Shown: piece by piece, positions 12,796 to 26,900 of the stretch
How the letters are laid out: each line of letters begins with the position of its first letter
Numbering within the stretch: the first letter of the stretch is position 1
NCBI GenBank assembly: GCA_012295275.1
Contig: CM022676.1
Span: 6,457,219-6,521,218, forward strand
Source of the DNA: Chrysomallon squamiferum
Lineage: Eukaryota; Mollusca; Gastropoda; Neomphalida; Peltospiridae
Reading direction: 5' to 3'
DNA: 64,000 bases
Program-made: the position numbers and the translations under genes
The notes under the pieces: generated by a model
What the model saw: the letters and a program-made list of their open reading frames with translations, nothing else
Database searches by the model: none
Told to the model about the DNA's origin: nothing

Positions 12796-15323
12796 AACAC
12801 TAATTAAAATAGTTGTAACAATAAAAAAATAAATAACATTAAAATAGCAGAACCAACAATAACAGAAGTAGTAGCTTTAATAATCAGAAAGGTGATGGGA
12901 GATGTTCTGTAGAAATAATTTCAATACTAACTAGTAGTATTAGTGGTAGTTGTGACGGAAGTAATTACTGTACTAACAGTTTTAGTAAAAATAACATTTT
13001 TGAATTATGCAGAACAGTGGTAGATGTGGTGGTATAACAGTAGTAGTAGTAGTAGTAGTAGTAGTTACAGCAATATCAACAGCAGCAGTCATTTTTAGGA
13101 ATATAAAAAATCTTTTTTTATATATAATTTCTGTAAGTGAGTACATATAATTTAAAAGAATTTTACCTATAAAAAATAGATGCAGTGGCAATAGAAACAG
13201 TAGTAGCGGTAGTGGTGGTAGCAGCAGCAGCAGAAGTAGTGGTAGTATTAATAGTTGTGGTCACAGTAGTTGTAGTAATAATAATAATAGTAGCAGTAGT
13301 AGTAACAGCTGTAAGAAATAAATGAAAAAATAAGCAAATACACCTTCACCAAGGATGAATAGTAATATCCATCATTCTGCAGACTGAACTCTTTCATTAA
13401 ACTACTTCAGAAACGTCACAGAACCTCTTCTTTTTAAAAAGGATGTATGGTATGTTTTTTTTCTCTTTTTTCTTTTTTTTCTGCCAGTTTAGATAAAAAC
13501 TGAACCTGTCCCTTGGGGAGGGTCTCACTGCTTCACCTGGCAAGGCAGGTGTATCAGCTTTCAATTAAACAAATGACAGAGTTCTGATAGCAAGTAACAC
13601 CTGTATCTTCCTTTTCCTGTCTCTGTTCAGCATCTTTTTTTTTTTTTTTTTTTGCTAACCAGCGTAATTTCTGAAACAACTTTTTCTATTGTTTTAACAG
13701 ACAGATGAAGTGTGCTGATGCATTTGTTAAATTTCAGAAATGAACAATAATCAAATAAAGCACACATATACATATATGCATGAAAACACACACACACACA
13801 CAAATATCAATGAAGAATAACCAGAAGTAAATGATTTATTTTAAAATATTTCTGTGTAAATGAGATACACAAAACCTGAAATTTACTATAAACTTTAATG
13901 GTTATTAGATATACTTCATATAGCCAGTTTGTTGGTATATATATATATATTTTAAAACCAAAATACAAATATATATTAACCAACAATTTTTTTATCCAAC
14001 TAATATTTTAATATGTATGTATGTATGTATTTGTCTATCCAACTAATATTTTAATACATGCGTATATGTATGCATTTACATATATGTATATGTATTTCTA
14101 TTCTTAGACTCCATAATATATAATAATTGATTTTTCCTTTCCTAACAGGATCTATACATGAAAAGAATTAAGATGCAAATAACGTTTTAAAGTGCCTGTC
14201 ATTTCAGTTAACTCATTTCATCTCAAGTCTGTTTATCTCACCATCTTGAAAAACTCTTCATTTGACGATATTGCACAAGTGAAGTACTTTGAAAACATGG
14301 ACAGAGTTTTCAACTCATCTCAGTGTTCTTTTTATGGTCCGAGAAATTCATAAATCTATTTCACATTTATTTCATTTTACCTTTTTTCTTTTTAAATTGA
14401 TGTAGGAACCCCAAAAAAGGAACTACCATAGTTGATGTGAATGTGATAAATTGAAATTTTTTTTTTTTATATTACTTACACACACACACACACACACACA
14501 CAGTTATAATCTTCATCACTGGCATTTTACAAAAAACAGCCAGTCTTAACATTTTTCTGTTCCTTTGCTCACATTTTTTTCTTCTTTTTTGCCATAGTGA
14601 TTAAAAACTAAAATGAAAAAAAAACAAAAAACAACACAAAACCCCCCCCACAGATATAATACATATATATACATATAAGTTTCTTCCTGTCTCTCTCTCT
14701 CACACACAAAGATAAATATGCACACACCAACATACATAAAACAAAAATAAAAATACCAGTAATAAAAATATTAAATTCATGTCAAATGCATACATACACC
14801 TCCTGCATTACAGGTTATGTCAGAAATTGTATATCTGTCACATGTACATGTTCCTGCAGCAAGTCAGGTAGATAAAAATATTTCAGAAATGTAATTAAAA
14901 TTACATAAATTTCTTATTTATCTGAAAGACAAGCCATAAATGTCAGTCTGAATAATCAAAATATGATGTGGTACACGTTTGAAAGAACAAAAATAAAAAA
15001 TAAAATAAAAAAATATATATGTTTACTTGGACACATATGCACACACCATGCAATTTTCTGTGTCAAAAAACATTACAACATAATACATATCGGTAATTGA
15101 ATTATTCTAACTGCATTACTCCGAGTGCAAACTCAAATAAGTTTGAAGTGTACCTGTGGTGATAATAATGAAAAAAACATGGATGCAGTTGTCTATCTTT
15201 GTTTCTTTTCTTTCTGTTTTTTGTTAGCTTCTAAAATATTATAGAAAAGAGAGACAGAGAGACTGAGAAGAAGAGGTGTCAGTAGATCGTGAGAGAGAGA
15301 GAGAGATATAAAGAGAGAGATAT

Positions 15324-15355
<32 letters not shown>

Positions 15356-15439
15356 GGAGAGAGACCAGCAGAAAAGAAACTAGTTTACATAAAAAAAAAA
15401 TAATAAAGCCTTTACTTTGACAACTCTCTCACACCCTTT
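12796..15439. other. Gene-free region with trinucleotide and dinucleotide repeats
   Basis: It contains (AGT)n/(AGC)n tracts at 13,027-13,062 and 13,199-13,310, poly(T) at 13,636-13,653, (CA)n at 13,788-13,801 and 14,479-14,502, (TATG)n at 14,013-14,030 and GA-rich sequence at 15,250-15,364. A short inverted pair CACCTG/CAGGTG is at about 13,537-13,554. No protein-coding signal was recognised. Confidence 0.5.
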
Positions 15440-16001
15440 AAAATTTATTTTTCTGTTTAAATCCTGAAAAGATTTTATTATACTGCAGTTGTATTCATGA
15501 TGTAATGTGATAGTTATTTTATTTACAAGTTAAATACAGCTGTAAATTTTAAGAGTAAAAAAAAGTATTTTTAAAATGTAACCGATACATAGTAAGAATT
15601 TTAATAAAAAATAAAAAAGTAAGGGTTCAGTTGCTTTTTTTTTTTAAATTTCTTTCTTGCTTTTTTGATTTAGTAACAGTTTCATATTTCTTATGTGAAT
15701 TACAAATTAATACTGCTATAAATCTGAAGTCTAAAAAAAAAAAAAATCTTTTCAAAAGGTTTTAAGAAATGTAAGAATTGAGAAGTAGATTTTTTTTTTT
15801 TTGGTTGTTTACCATCACAGAAGGATTTACTATATCAACAGTAACTGTTTCATACTTTTTGTAAGTTAAATACAGCCACAACTATTAACTCTTAAAAAAA
15901 CCCGGTGTATTTTCAAAATGTAACTGGTATGTTTTTAATAAATACAAGAATTAAGAAGTGTTTTTGTCTTCATGTTAGCTACAACAGATGAATTAACTGT
16001 A
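15440..16001. repeat. Three diverged tandem copies of an approximately 165-180-bp unit
   Basis: Each copy runs from CAACAG(A/T)-TTTA-TATATCAACAGTAAC-like sequence through an AAGTTAAATACAGC(T/C)- segment and AAAATGTAAC(C/T)GG(A/T)A, and ends AA(G)TAAGAATT. Copies lie near 15,480-15,640, 15,660-15,790 and 15,810-16,000. The same unit resumes at 16,426-16,500 beyond the hAT-like insertion. Confidence 0.55.
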
Positions 16002-16009
16002 TTTGTAGT

Positions 16010-16417
16010 CAGTGCTGGATGGATTTATTGTGCTAGTCACCCATAGGCTAGAGAAATTTTACCACCCCTCTTCAATTCCACTTCACCCTTCCCACTTTGA
16101 TTATTATATAATATGAAATATATGATTTTTTTAATAACTTTTGGAAAAGAGCACAAATTCTTACTGAAAAAGTGCACACCTCAAAAAAATATCAGTATTT
16201 TTACAAAGTTTCTGTCCAATAGGTATTTATTCTTAGTCATAATAATTTAATTGAATCAGGTCAAAAGAGCCCAAATTTTAACAAAGTGTACAACTCGATA
16301 ATTTAGCGCACAATCTCCTAAAAAAAGTGCATGAAAGGCACACATTGGCAACATTGGTCAGTAACAATTTTCATAAACTGCTACCCCTAGAAAGCCTATA
16401 TGGGAAATCCTGCCTAG
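16010..16417 (+). mobile_element. hAT-like non-autonomous DNA transposon (copy 1)
   Basis: The left end reads CAGTGCTGGATGGATTTA. The right end read in reverse is CTAGGCAGGATTTCC, an imperfect terminal inverted repeat of hAT type. The flanking octamers are TTTGTAGT (16,002-16,009) and ATTGTAGT (16,418-16,425), which match at 7 of 8 positions, as expected for the 8-bp hAT target duplication. Local tandem-repeat sequence continues across the insertion. A shorter relative in the same orientation is at 45,296-45,569. There is no transposase ORF, so it would depend on a helper. Confidence 0.75.
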
Positions 16418-16500
16418 ATTGTAGTAGCGTATTTATACAGCCATAAATATGATGTTTTAACAAATATTCGAAATATGTAAGAAAATAAATTTTTTAAATA

Positions 16501-17569
16501 CACAATACCATTTGATTTTTTTTGTAATTATTTTTTTTTTTTTTAAACTTTTACTAATGATATTAGTAAAATGATGTTATGTTAAAAAAATATATATATA
16601 TCTATAATAATAATAAAAAAATAAATACAAAAAAAAAGAGTGAAAATAAGAGAAATGAGCAAGAAATTGCTATTTTATGGAAACAGGCGCCAATGTGACA
16701 ACAGAAAGAAAATGAAATTATTTTACAACCGGCAAATACTTGACAAGCAGCCAGAGAAACTCAGTGAACCAAACTAATGGAAATATTTTATGAATATTTT
16801 TTTTTTTTAGCTGTTTAAATATTATATATATATCTGATATATATATATCATCTGATATATATATATAATGTCTTATCTAATATATATATAATATATATCA
16901 GATATGTCTTCATACATTGGTCACAGTAACTGTGAAATAACAATTAGGGAGTAACAGAATTTATTAAAAAACATATCTGGAAATATGTTTTAATTTTTTT
17001 TTTTTTTATAAATAAATCAATAAATAAATAAATAAACAAATAAATAAATATTTTAACAGATTTTATTTTTTGGATTTGTTTTTTTGGATTTGGTTTTTTT
17101 TCAATTATTATTGAAAAATAAATATAAAACTATTACTATTTATTTATTATTTATTTAATACTACTGCCGAATTAGTTATTTTTAGTCACTTTTGTTTATT
17201 TATGTAAACAATAAAAACAACACCAACAAATAAATAATTACTTAATTTTAGACAAATCTTGGTTAGGTTATAATTTTTTTTAAATAAATTAAAAAAATCT
17301 GCTGATATGAGTTTTCACACATTTAACATTCATATTAAAGTTTCATGCTTCATTTGTTAGAATGGGATACAGCCACCACATATTAAAAAAAAATCAATAG
17401 GAAAAAAAAATAAAAAAAACACAGAATCATGATAAATGTGAAACAACTGACATGATCAATGCTCAATTTATTCTTTCATGTATGAAAATGTAAAACATTA
17501 CCAGTTCATCTGTGGTTAATGCAAATTGATGATTCCAAGCTTGAGCCAATAAATCCAAAATAATGGGGG

Positions 17570-17618
<49 letters not shown>

Positions 17619-18235
17619 GGAGATAATGAGAAAAACGAGAATGTAAGAAAGACAGAAATGAAAAAGAAAAAAGGACATGAAACCATAAGACAGAAAAAAA
17701 GTAGGTGAAAACTGGCAGAAAGGAAGGAAGAAAAAAGAAATATAAAGAAAAACAGTATCAGAGTGACAAAAATCAATCAAAAATAACAAATTGAGTTTCT
17801 ATTTTTAGCATGCACAAAATGTATTATCTTCCAGTCTGATTTTCCATTACCATGGTAATGAAAGTATCATGGAGGTGGTTTACATCTTAATACAAAGACA
17901 GAACCACATTTCTCCTTGTCACTTATTTTATAAAATGTAGGTGAATGACCAAAATGTAGGTTAATCCGCAGAAAAATATGAAATGACAGATCAACCCTTA
18001 AGTTATTACTGTATCATTATAAAACATTTTATATCACTTTGATTTACACATTGTCTTATATAATGTTCTTTTATTTCTAACAGTATTTTTTACAATTACT
18101 CCATAATAAGAAAACCATATCATTATAAAAAGGTTTATCTTATTTTTCTTACTGTTTTTATAATTATTGCATAATAATAAAACCAAATCATTATAAAAAT
18201 TATTTTATCTTGAAAGTTACAATGTAATAAAAAAA
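16501..18235. other. Gene-free AT-rich stretch with palindromic TA tracts and (GA)n
   Basis: The segment 16,824-16,905 alternates (TA)n with CTGATA/TATCAG and can fold into AT hairpins. (AAAT)n lies at 17,011-17,050, and a GA tract at 17,571-17,614 creates overlapping Ser/Leu-rich ORFs. Nothing else was recognised. Confidence 0.5.
17846..17859. promoter_or_regulatory. Perfect 14-bp palindrome resembling an X-box
   Basis: ATTACCATGGTAAT is a perfect inverted repeat with the RFX-like CCATGG centre. It is the third such site in this gene-free region, after 7,362 and 8,377. Confidence 0.3.
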
Positions 18236-18655
18236 AACATTAGTTCAGAAATGTCTGAATGTTCTGTTTTCCTAACTAAATAAAAAAAATATAAAAGAAA
18301 AGAAAAAAACCCATTTCCTAACTAAATAACAATAATAACTTAAAACATAATAATAAAAAAATTAAATATTGCTGGGGAAACATTAGTCCCAGAAATGAAA
18401 TGAATAAGTAAATAATTAAATAAATTAACAAATATTGCTGTTGAAAAATAAGTAACCAGAAATGTGTTAATTTTTTTACTAAAAAAAAAAATAAAATAAA
18501 TAATAATAATAATAATAATTTAAAATAAAATAAAATAAATACTACTGTTGAAAAATTAGTACCAGAAATCTGTTAATATTCAAATTTCCTACATAAATAA
18601 ATAAAAATAAAAATAAAAAAACTGCTGGAAAAATATGTTAATTTTCTAATTTCAC
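18236..18655. repeat. Tandem repeat, four diverged units of about 90-110 bp
   Basis: The phrase AATATTGCTG(T/G)(T/G)GAAAA, A(C)ATTAGT(A/C)CCAGAAAT, GTTAATNTT, then TTTCCTAACTAAATAAA recurs near 18,240, 18,365, 18,430 and 18,540, with a fragment at 18,620. Confidence 0.55.
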
Positions 18656-21416
<2,761 letters not shown>

Positions 21417-21740
21417 AACAGGTGACAGCTAGTATTTTCCACTGGTATATTTATTATTACTATTACTGACATTATTATTATTATTATTATTATTATTAAA
21501 TAACTAAAATAAAGTAAAATTAATTAAAAAAAAAAATTAAATAAAATATGAAATAAAGATTATTATTAATTTTTAAAACATTATTAACAGCTGACAGGTA
21601 GTATTTTCCACTGGTATATTTATTATTATAAGTATAATAATTATTACTACTACTGACATTATTAAACTATTACTATTATTACTACTACTACTACTGACAT
21701 TATTAAACTATTATTATTATTATTTATTATTATAATCATT
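21417..21740. repeat. Two-copy tandem repeat, about 165-bp unit, with (ATT)n
   Basis: ACAG(G/C)TGACAG followed by TAGTATTTTCCACTGGTATATTTATTATTA recurs at about 21,419 and 21,588. A CTGACATTATTAAACTATTA motif recurs at about 21,652 and 21,696. Confidence 0.6.
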
Positions 21741-23326
21741 TATTGTTACTGACATCACCATCATCATTTTTATTGGCATCAAACTTAACGATTGTCAATT
21801 TACATTCCTATTTTATGTTAATATTAAAACAGTTTTCAAATAACTCATGATCTGGATAATGTAAATACATTCACAACTTTATCTGAACACAATCATAAAA
21901 AGAAGAAAAGGGCAATCTAAAAACAATTCTTCATATTTAATCCTAACTTACAATCCTGTTAATAGTTGTTTTAGTTTGATTTTCATTGTTATTGACATTA
22001 CTGAACTTATTGTTATTGCTAATTATTATTGTTGTCTCAGAAGTTCATCTCAGTCCATTTAACTATAATAAATTATAATAATATTTTTAACTTGCAAATA
22101 AACCTCACAACAATAAATATAAATAAAAAGGAAAGGGAAAAAGAAGATGATATTAAATAATGAAATAAAACTGTGTAAAATTACATCATAAATTATAATA
22201 CATCAATCATCCCTTGATGTTTAAAATACTTGCTTAATGACAACTGTGAATGTATGTAAAAATAAAATAAATACACTATCAGACTTTTAGTTTTAAATTA
22301 TATAATATTATTTATTATGTAAAACATCTTGTAATATTACATTTTAATTTGAATTTTAGACGACAACGACAACAAAATCTATCATATAATATATATTTTA
22401 TTTACTAACTTATTTATTTATTATTTTGATATGCTGTTTTAATCCGTCTTTAAAATATTTTAATAATTCATCTTCACGTTTGTTCGAATGTTCAGTGTTC
22501 GTAAGAATCGAGGGGCACTGTCACTCATTCAATCGCCGATTGTGAAGAATAATAGCGAAAAAAAATATATAAACCTTACCATATATTTTGGGAAGTGTGT
22601 TGCATCAAAGCTAATATGATTTAGTACAATCAGAAGAATGAAAAATATAATGCACTTCCTCAGATCTAGTTAAAGTTGTTAAATATTAAATGCCAAACAT
22701 ATTCTGTTGTGTTACTTTTCCGCCATTGAAAACCATAACGCACCTTCCATAAACACCCTCTGTGATTGGAGGAAACAACACAGAGCCGTTTCCTTTTGAT
22801 GTTTGTTTTGAAATTACAGCAAAGAACCACAAAATGATCCGGCGGCAAATCCATAAGGGAAATTTCTTTCGTATTTTTATAAGCTAGTTAAAATGATAGT
22901 ACATCGATAATAATATTTTATTAAAAATGACCTGTAATTACTATGATAATGAAGAAGAGATGCACATTACTAACAATAGGATTTATTTTGTACTATAATG
23001 GCAGTGGCTACAACTGTGATGATGGTAATAGTAATATAGTAACAAGAATTAATAACCGATGTAAATTAAGCGCAGTAAAACGTACTTTTATCAGTATTCT
23101 TCTTCTTCCAAAAAAATTTCAAATGTATATTCTCTATAATGAAATACATATTTGAAACTAGATAAATAACTGATTTATGCAATTTGTAACAATAAGTTGC
23201 ATTATTTAGTAAGTTTTTTTAAATACAGTATTTAACTATTTTATATTAAAACCTTTATGTAATTCCATTTAATAATACTACTACAGCTACTACAGTTATT
23301 ATTACGTCTGCAAGTAGTATATCGCA

Positions 23327-23363
<37 letters not shown>

Positions 23364-23799
23364 TGTTTTCATGCTTTGTATTGCATTTTAATGCAGACAT
23401 TTATTGCATGTTTGCAGTTTTGACGATGTCTCATAGCTGTAGTTAACTGAATTTAAAAAAATATATATCTTATAAATTATAAAATATGTAAATGGACTGT
23501 TATTAAAGTATAATCAAATATATTATTTGACTTATAAAAATTGCTCAAATATTAATTTTAAAAAGTTGTTGTGTTGAGAAAATAATATCGGATTTGAGAT
23601 CCTGTTACGGCAAAGTGGTTTCCGTTTCAGGCTAGAATATAGTTCGCATGTTATAAAATAATTAATTAATATTTTTGTAATCAATAACAACATATTTTAC
23701 TTTCTGATAAATATTCCACTAAATTGAAACATATTTTAGAAGTTATGTAGCACTGTGCTCCGAATATTTGACATACAGCGGTGTATTAATACACCAAAA
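21741..23799. other. Gene-free AT-rich sequence upstream of the delta-COP gene
   Basis: I see no coding exon on either strand. The block 22,470-22,860 is relatively GC-rich and CpG-containing (for example ATCCGGCGGCAAATCC near 22,835) and could be a promoter for an unseen transcript. (AAT)n lies at 23,328-23,361. Confidence 0.4.
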
Positions 23800-23925
23800 C
23801 TGACGTGGCCACCACCATCTTGGAAGCAAACTTGTGGCAGGAAACGTTGCATGTTTTACAATACGAGGTCAAAAGAACTCTAGTGTTGAACATTTTGATT
23901 AACAGTTACTCATTTTACAAGCAGA
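23800..23925 (+). promoter_or_regulatory. Putative promoter/5' UTR of the delta-COP gene
   Basis: This segment immediately precedes the ATG at 23,926. It carries TGACGT (half CRE) at 23,801-23,806 and ACCACCATCTTGG at 23,811-23,823. Read on the other strand, the latter is CCAAGATGGTGGT, close to the YY1 core AAGATGGCGGC seen at many housekeeping promoters. There is no TATA box. The transcription start cannot be read from sequence alone. Confidence 0.4.
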
Positions 23926-26900
23926 ATGGTAAGTTAAACTGCTGTCTATCATGTCTTTAAATGTCTACGATCACAAGTACGATTTAAAATTATTATTATA
24001 TTCAGGTAAAGCGCAGTCAATCATGCGAATTCTGTTTATTAACAGATCATCATAATATACAAACTATTCAGAAACGATGTAAATCATGTATAATCTTTGA
24101 TATTTGAAATAAACCGAATATTGTCATATTTTAATTTTATTCATTTGCAAATCAAATGTTTTAGATTTGTTAAAGTTGGATTGGTTTGTCACCTGTGTGT
24201 AAACATACAATATTACAAATTTATCTCATCACTGTAGCAGGTTTTTATACTATTCACAAGCATCAATCCTTCATTCCTTGTAAAAGTCTTTCTAGTACTT
24301 TCTCACAACCAGCTTTGCCCCATGGTTTTTCAAAAACTTTTCATATCCTACTTGTGGGATAGATGAGGGTAATCCACACACTGATGCACTGGTGGGAACA
24401 GTAACATTGCTAACAAGAGTTATGAGTCTTATCTTTTGTTTTTATTAATGTGGTACTAGTGGGTTTTCACTTGTGTTATATTAAAATCTTTAAAATAATG
24501 TCTCAATTTAAAAGAAAAGAGAAAAAAAAGGCTGTTGCATTCATTCAGAGTTGTTTCCTTTGAATAAATTTTGTCTGACACACATAATTATGTTTTGGAT
24601 GTTTTGATACAGTCATAGAGTATAATGAATGTAATGCATTATAAATGTTTACTTACAGTTAATTTTTATTTTATTAAATTATTTTGTTTTTAAGGTGCTG
24701 CTTGCCTCTGCTGTGTGCAATAAGGCTGGAAAAGGTTTGTTTCAGTTGTTTGATTTTTTAAAAACAAATATCATATTATAATTAAAGTGAAATTTAATTT
24801 TCACAAGTAATTTAATTACAGTTTTAGTAAAAAAAAAATTATATTGGTATTATGCAAAATTTAAAATTGGCAAGCATTTTGTGTATTGTATTAATTAGCT
24901 TGTTTTAAAGATGTTAAAATACATACAAACATTTTAAATTTAATTCTGTAAGAATGTCATTACTACTTTCTTGTAATTCCAAATTTTTACATAAATCTCC
25001 TATCACATGAAACAAAATAAAATATATATATCTTTATTTTTTTTTTTTTTTCAGCCATAATTTCCCGCCAGTTTGTCGAGATGACTAGATCTCGAATTGA
25101 AGGTCTTTTGGCAGCATTTCCCAAACTGATGAACACAGGAAAACAACACACATTTGTTGAAACAGAAAGTGTACGTTATGTGTACCAACCACTGGAGAAA
25201 CTTTACGTTCTGCTCATAACTACGAAAGCTAGCAACATTTTGGAAGATCTTGAAACTCTGAGACTGTTTGCCAAAGTGGTTAGTGTTGATAAATTTTATT
25301 TTATTTAAAAAAAAAAAAGTATAGCTCTAACTGATCTTTTATATTCATTTATTTTGCTGACGTTTATTTGAATTTTTTATTTTTTTTATAAATTTATTGA
25401 TAAAAACCTTATTTTTCTGGAAATATTTTTTATTTTTTTATTTTAAATTATCTTTACTGATAAGAACAAATAATGCTTTGGAAAAAAAAGAACGAACATA
25501 AATTTTCATGAAATGTGACTTTTAATTTGTTTTTTATTTATATTTTCAACCCAGTGAACTGAAGTAAAATGTTATAAATGTTGATGCATTTTCTTATCTA
25601 CACAAACACCACCTGTTGCATATTGGTGATTAAAAAGTAATGCCCAGTTTGAAAAAATTAGAATTGGGCTTTGAATATAACAGAAATTGAAGTAAAAAAG
25701 CAAGCCTAAATATAGTTTATAGGTCATTTCATGTCAAATCACACAACAAAAGAAATTTAAACCTGACTGTGGGATCCCAGTCAACAAGTATACCAAGTTT
25801 GATCAAAATCTGAGATTGTCAGGTTTAACCCATTGGGTGATTTGACACGGACTGACCCTTATATATTAATTGCTTGTAACAGCATACCAACCTTTCCTAA
25901 TCATAAAATAGAACTGTGGCTTTAAACATAACAGAAATTGAAGTAATGAATAGTCTAAATATAGTTTATATATTTATTAATTCCTTGTAACTAGATACGA
26001 ACCTTTCCTAATAATAAATTACAATGGTAATGACTGCTGAATGTCAAAGAAATTCTATTAGCAATGTTTCCCTGTTTTAAAAAAAAAAAAAAATTCATGA
26101 TTCTTATCTGAAAGTAAATAAATACAACAGGTAGATCATCCATAATGTTAATTTTATTGCAGATAAGGAATAAATTTAACATTCCAGTTTAGTACATATA
26201 GTCAAGCTTAAAAAAAAATCATTTATATTTAGGTTAATTATAAGTGTAATATATCAGGGCTGAGTTGCATAGTAATGAATAATTAGATGCATACATAAAT
26301 CAAGTTTTTTCTTATAAATATATTCATCAGACGTTGTTGCAATTATTTGTACTAGAACATTTTTTGGGAACATATTTTCACACCTGAAGCTAGAAAGATT
26401 TGTATTTCACAGATTTGTAGAAGCTTACAACAATAATGTAAATGAATTCTTACTAAGATAAAAGTATTTAACAAAAAAGTGAAAAAGGTCCTACTAAGAT
26501 TTTTATTTATTTTGATTAATAATGATAATATTTGATTATTAATCTGTATTAGCCAATCTCTGACACTGTATTTTGAGACTTAATAATTTCACTTTCAGGT
26601 ATAACATAACATTTGTGATATTTTGAAAATTTAAATGTTCAAAAATGTTTACCCAGCATTTTATTATTATTATTATTATTATTATCTTTATCTTTATCTT
26701 TCTTATGATAAAATATTTTATTTAGTATAATTTTTTTAATTTTTTTTTTTTTATAGATTCCGGAATACTGTCGCAATATGGAGGAAGCTGATATTGTTGA
26801 ACAGTCATTTTCACTGATCTTTGCTTTCGATGAAATTGTTGCCCTTGGTTACCGAGAAAATGTCAATCTTGCACAGATAAGAACATTCACCGAAATGGAC

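Noticed and set aside
22666-22854. 62-aa minus-strand ORF in a relatively GC-rich block
   Set aside because: No recognisable domain, no homology I know, and length is within chance for this composition.
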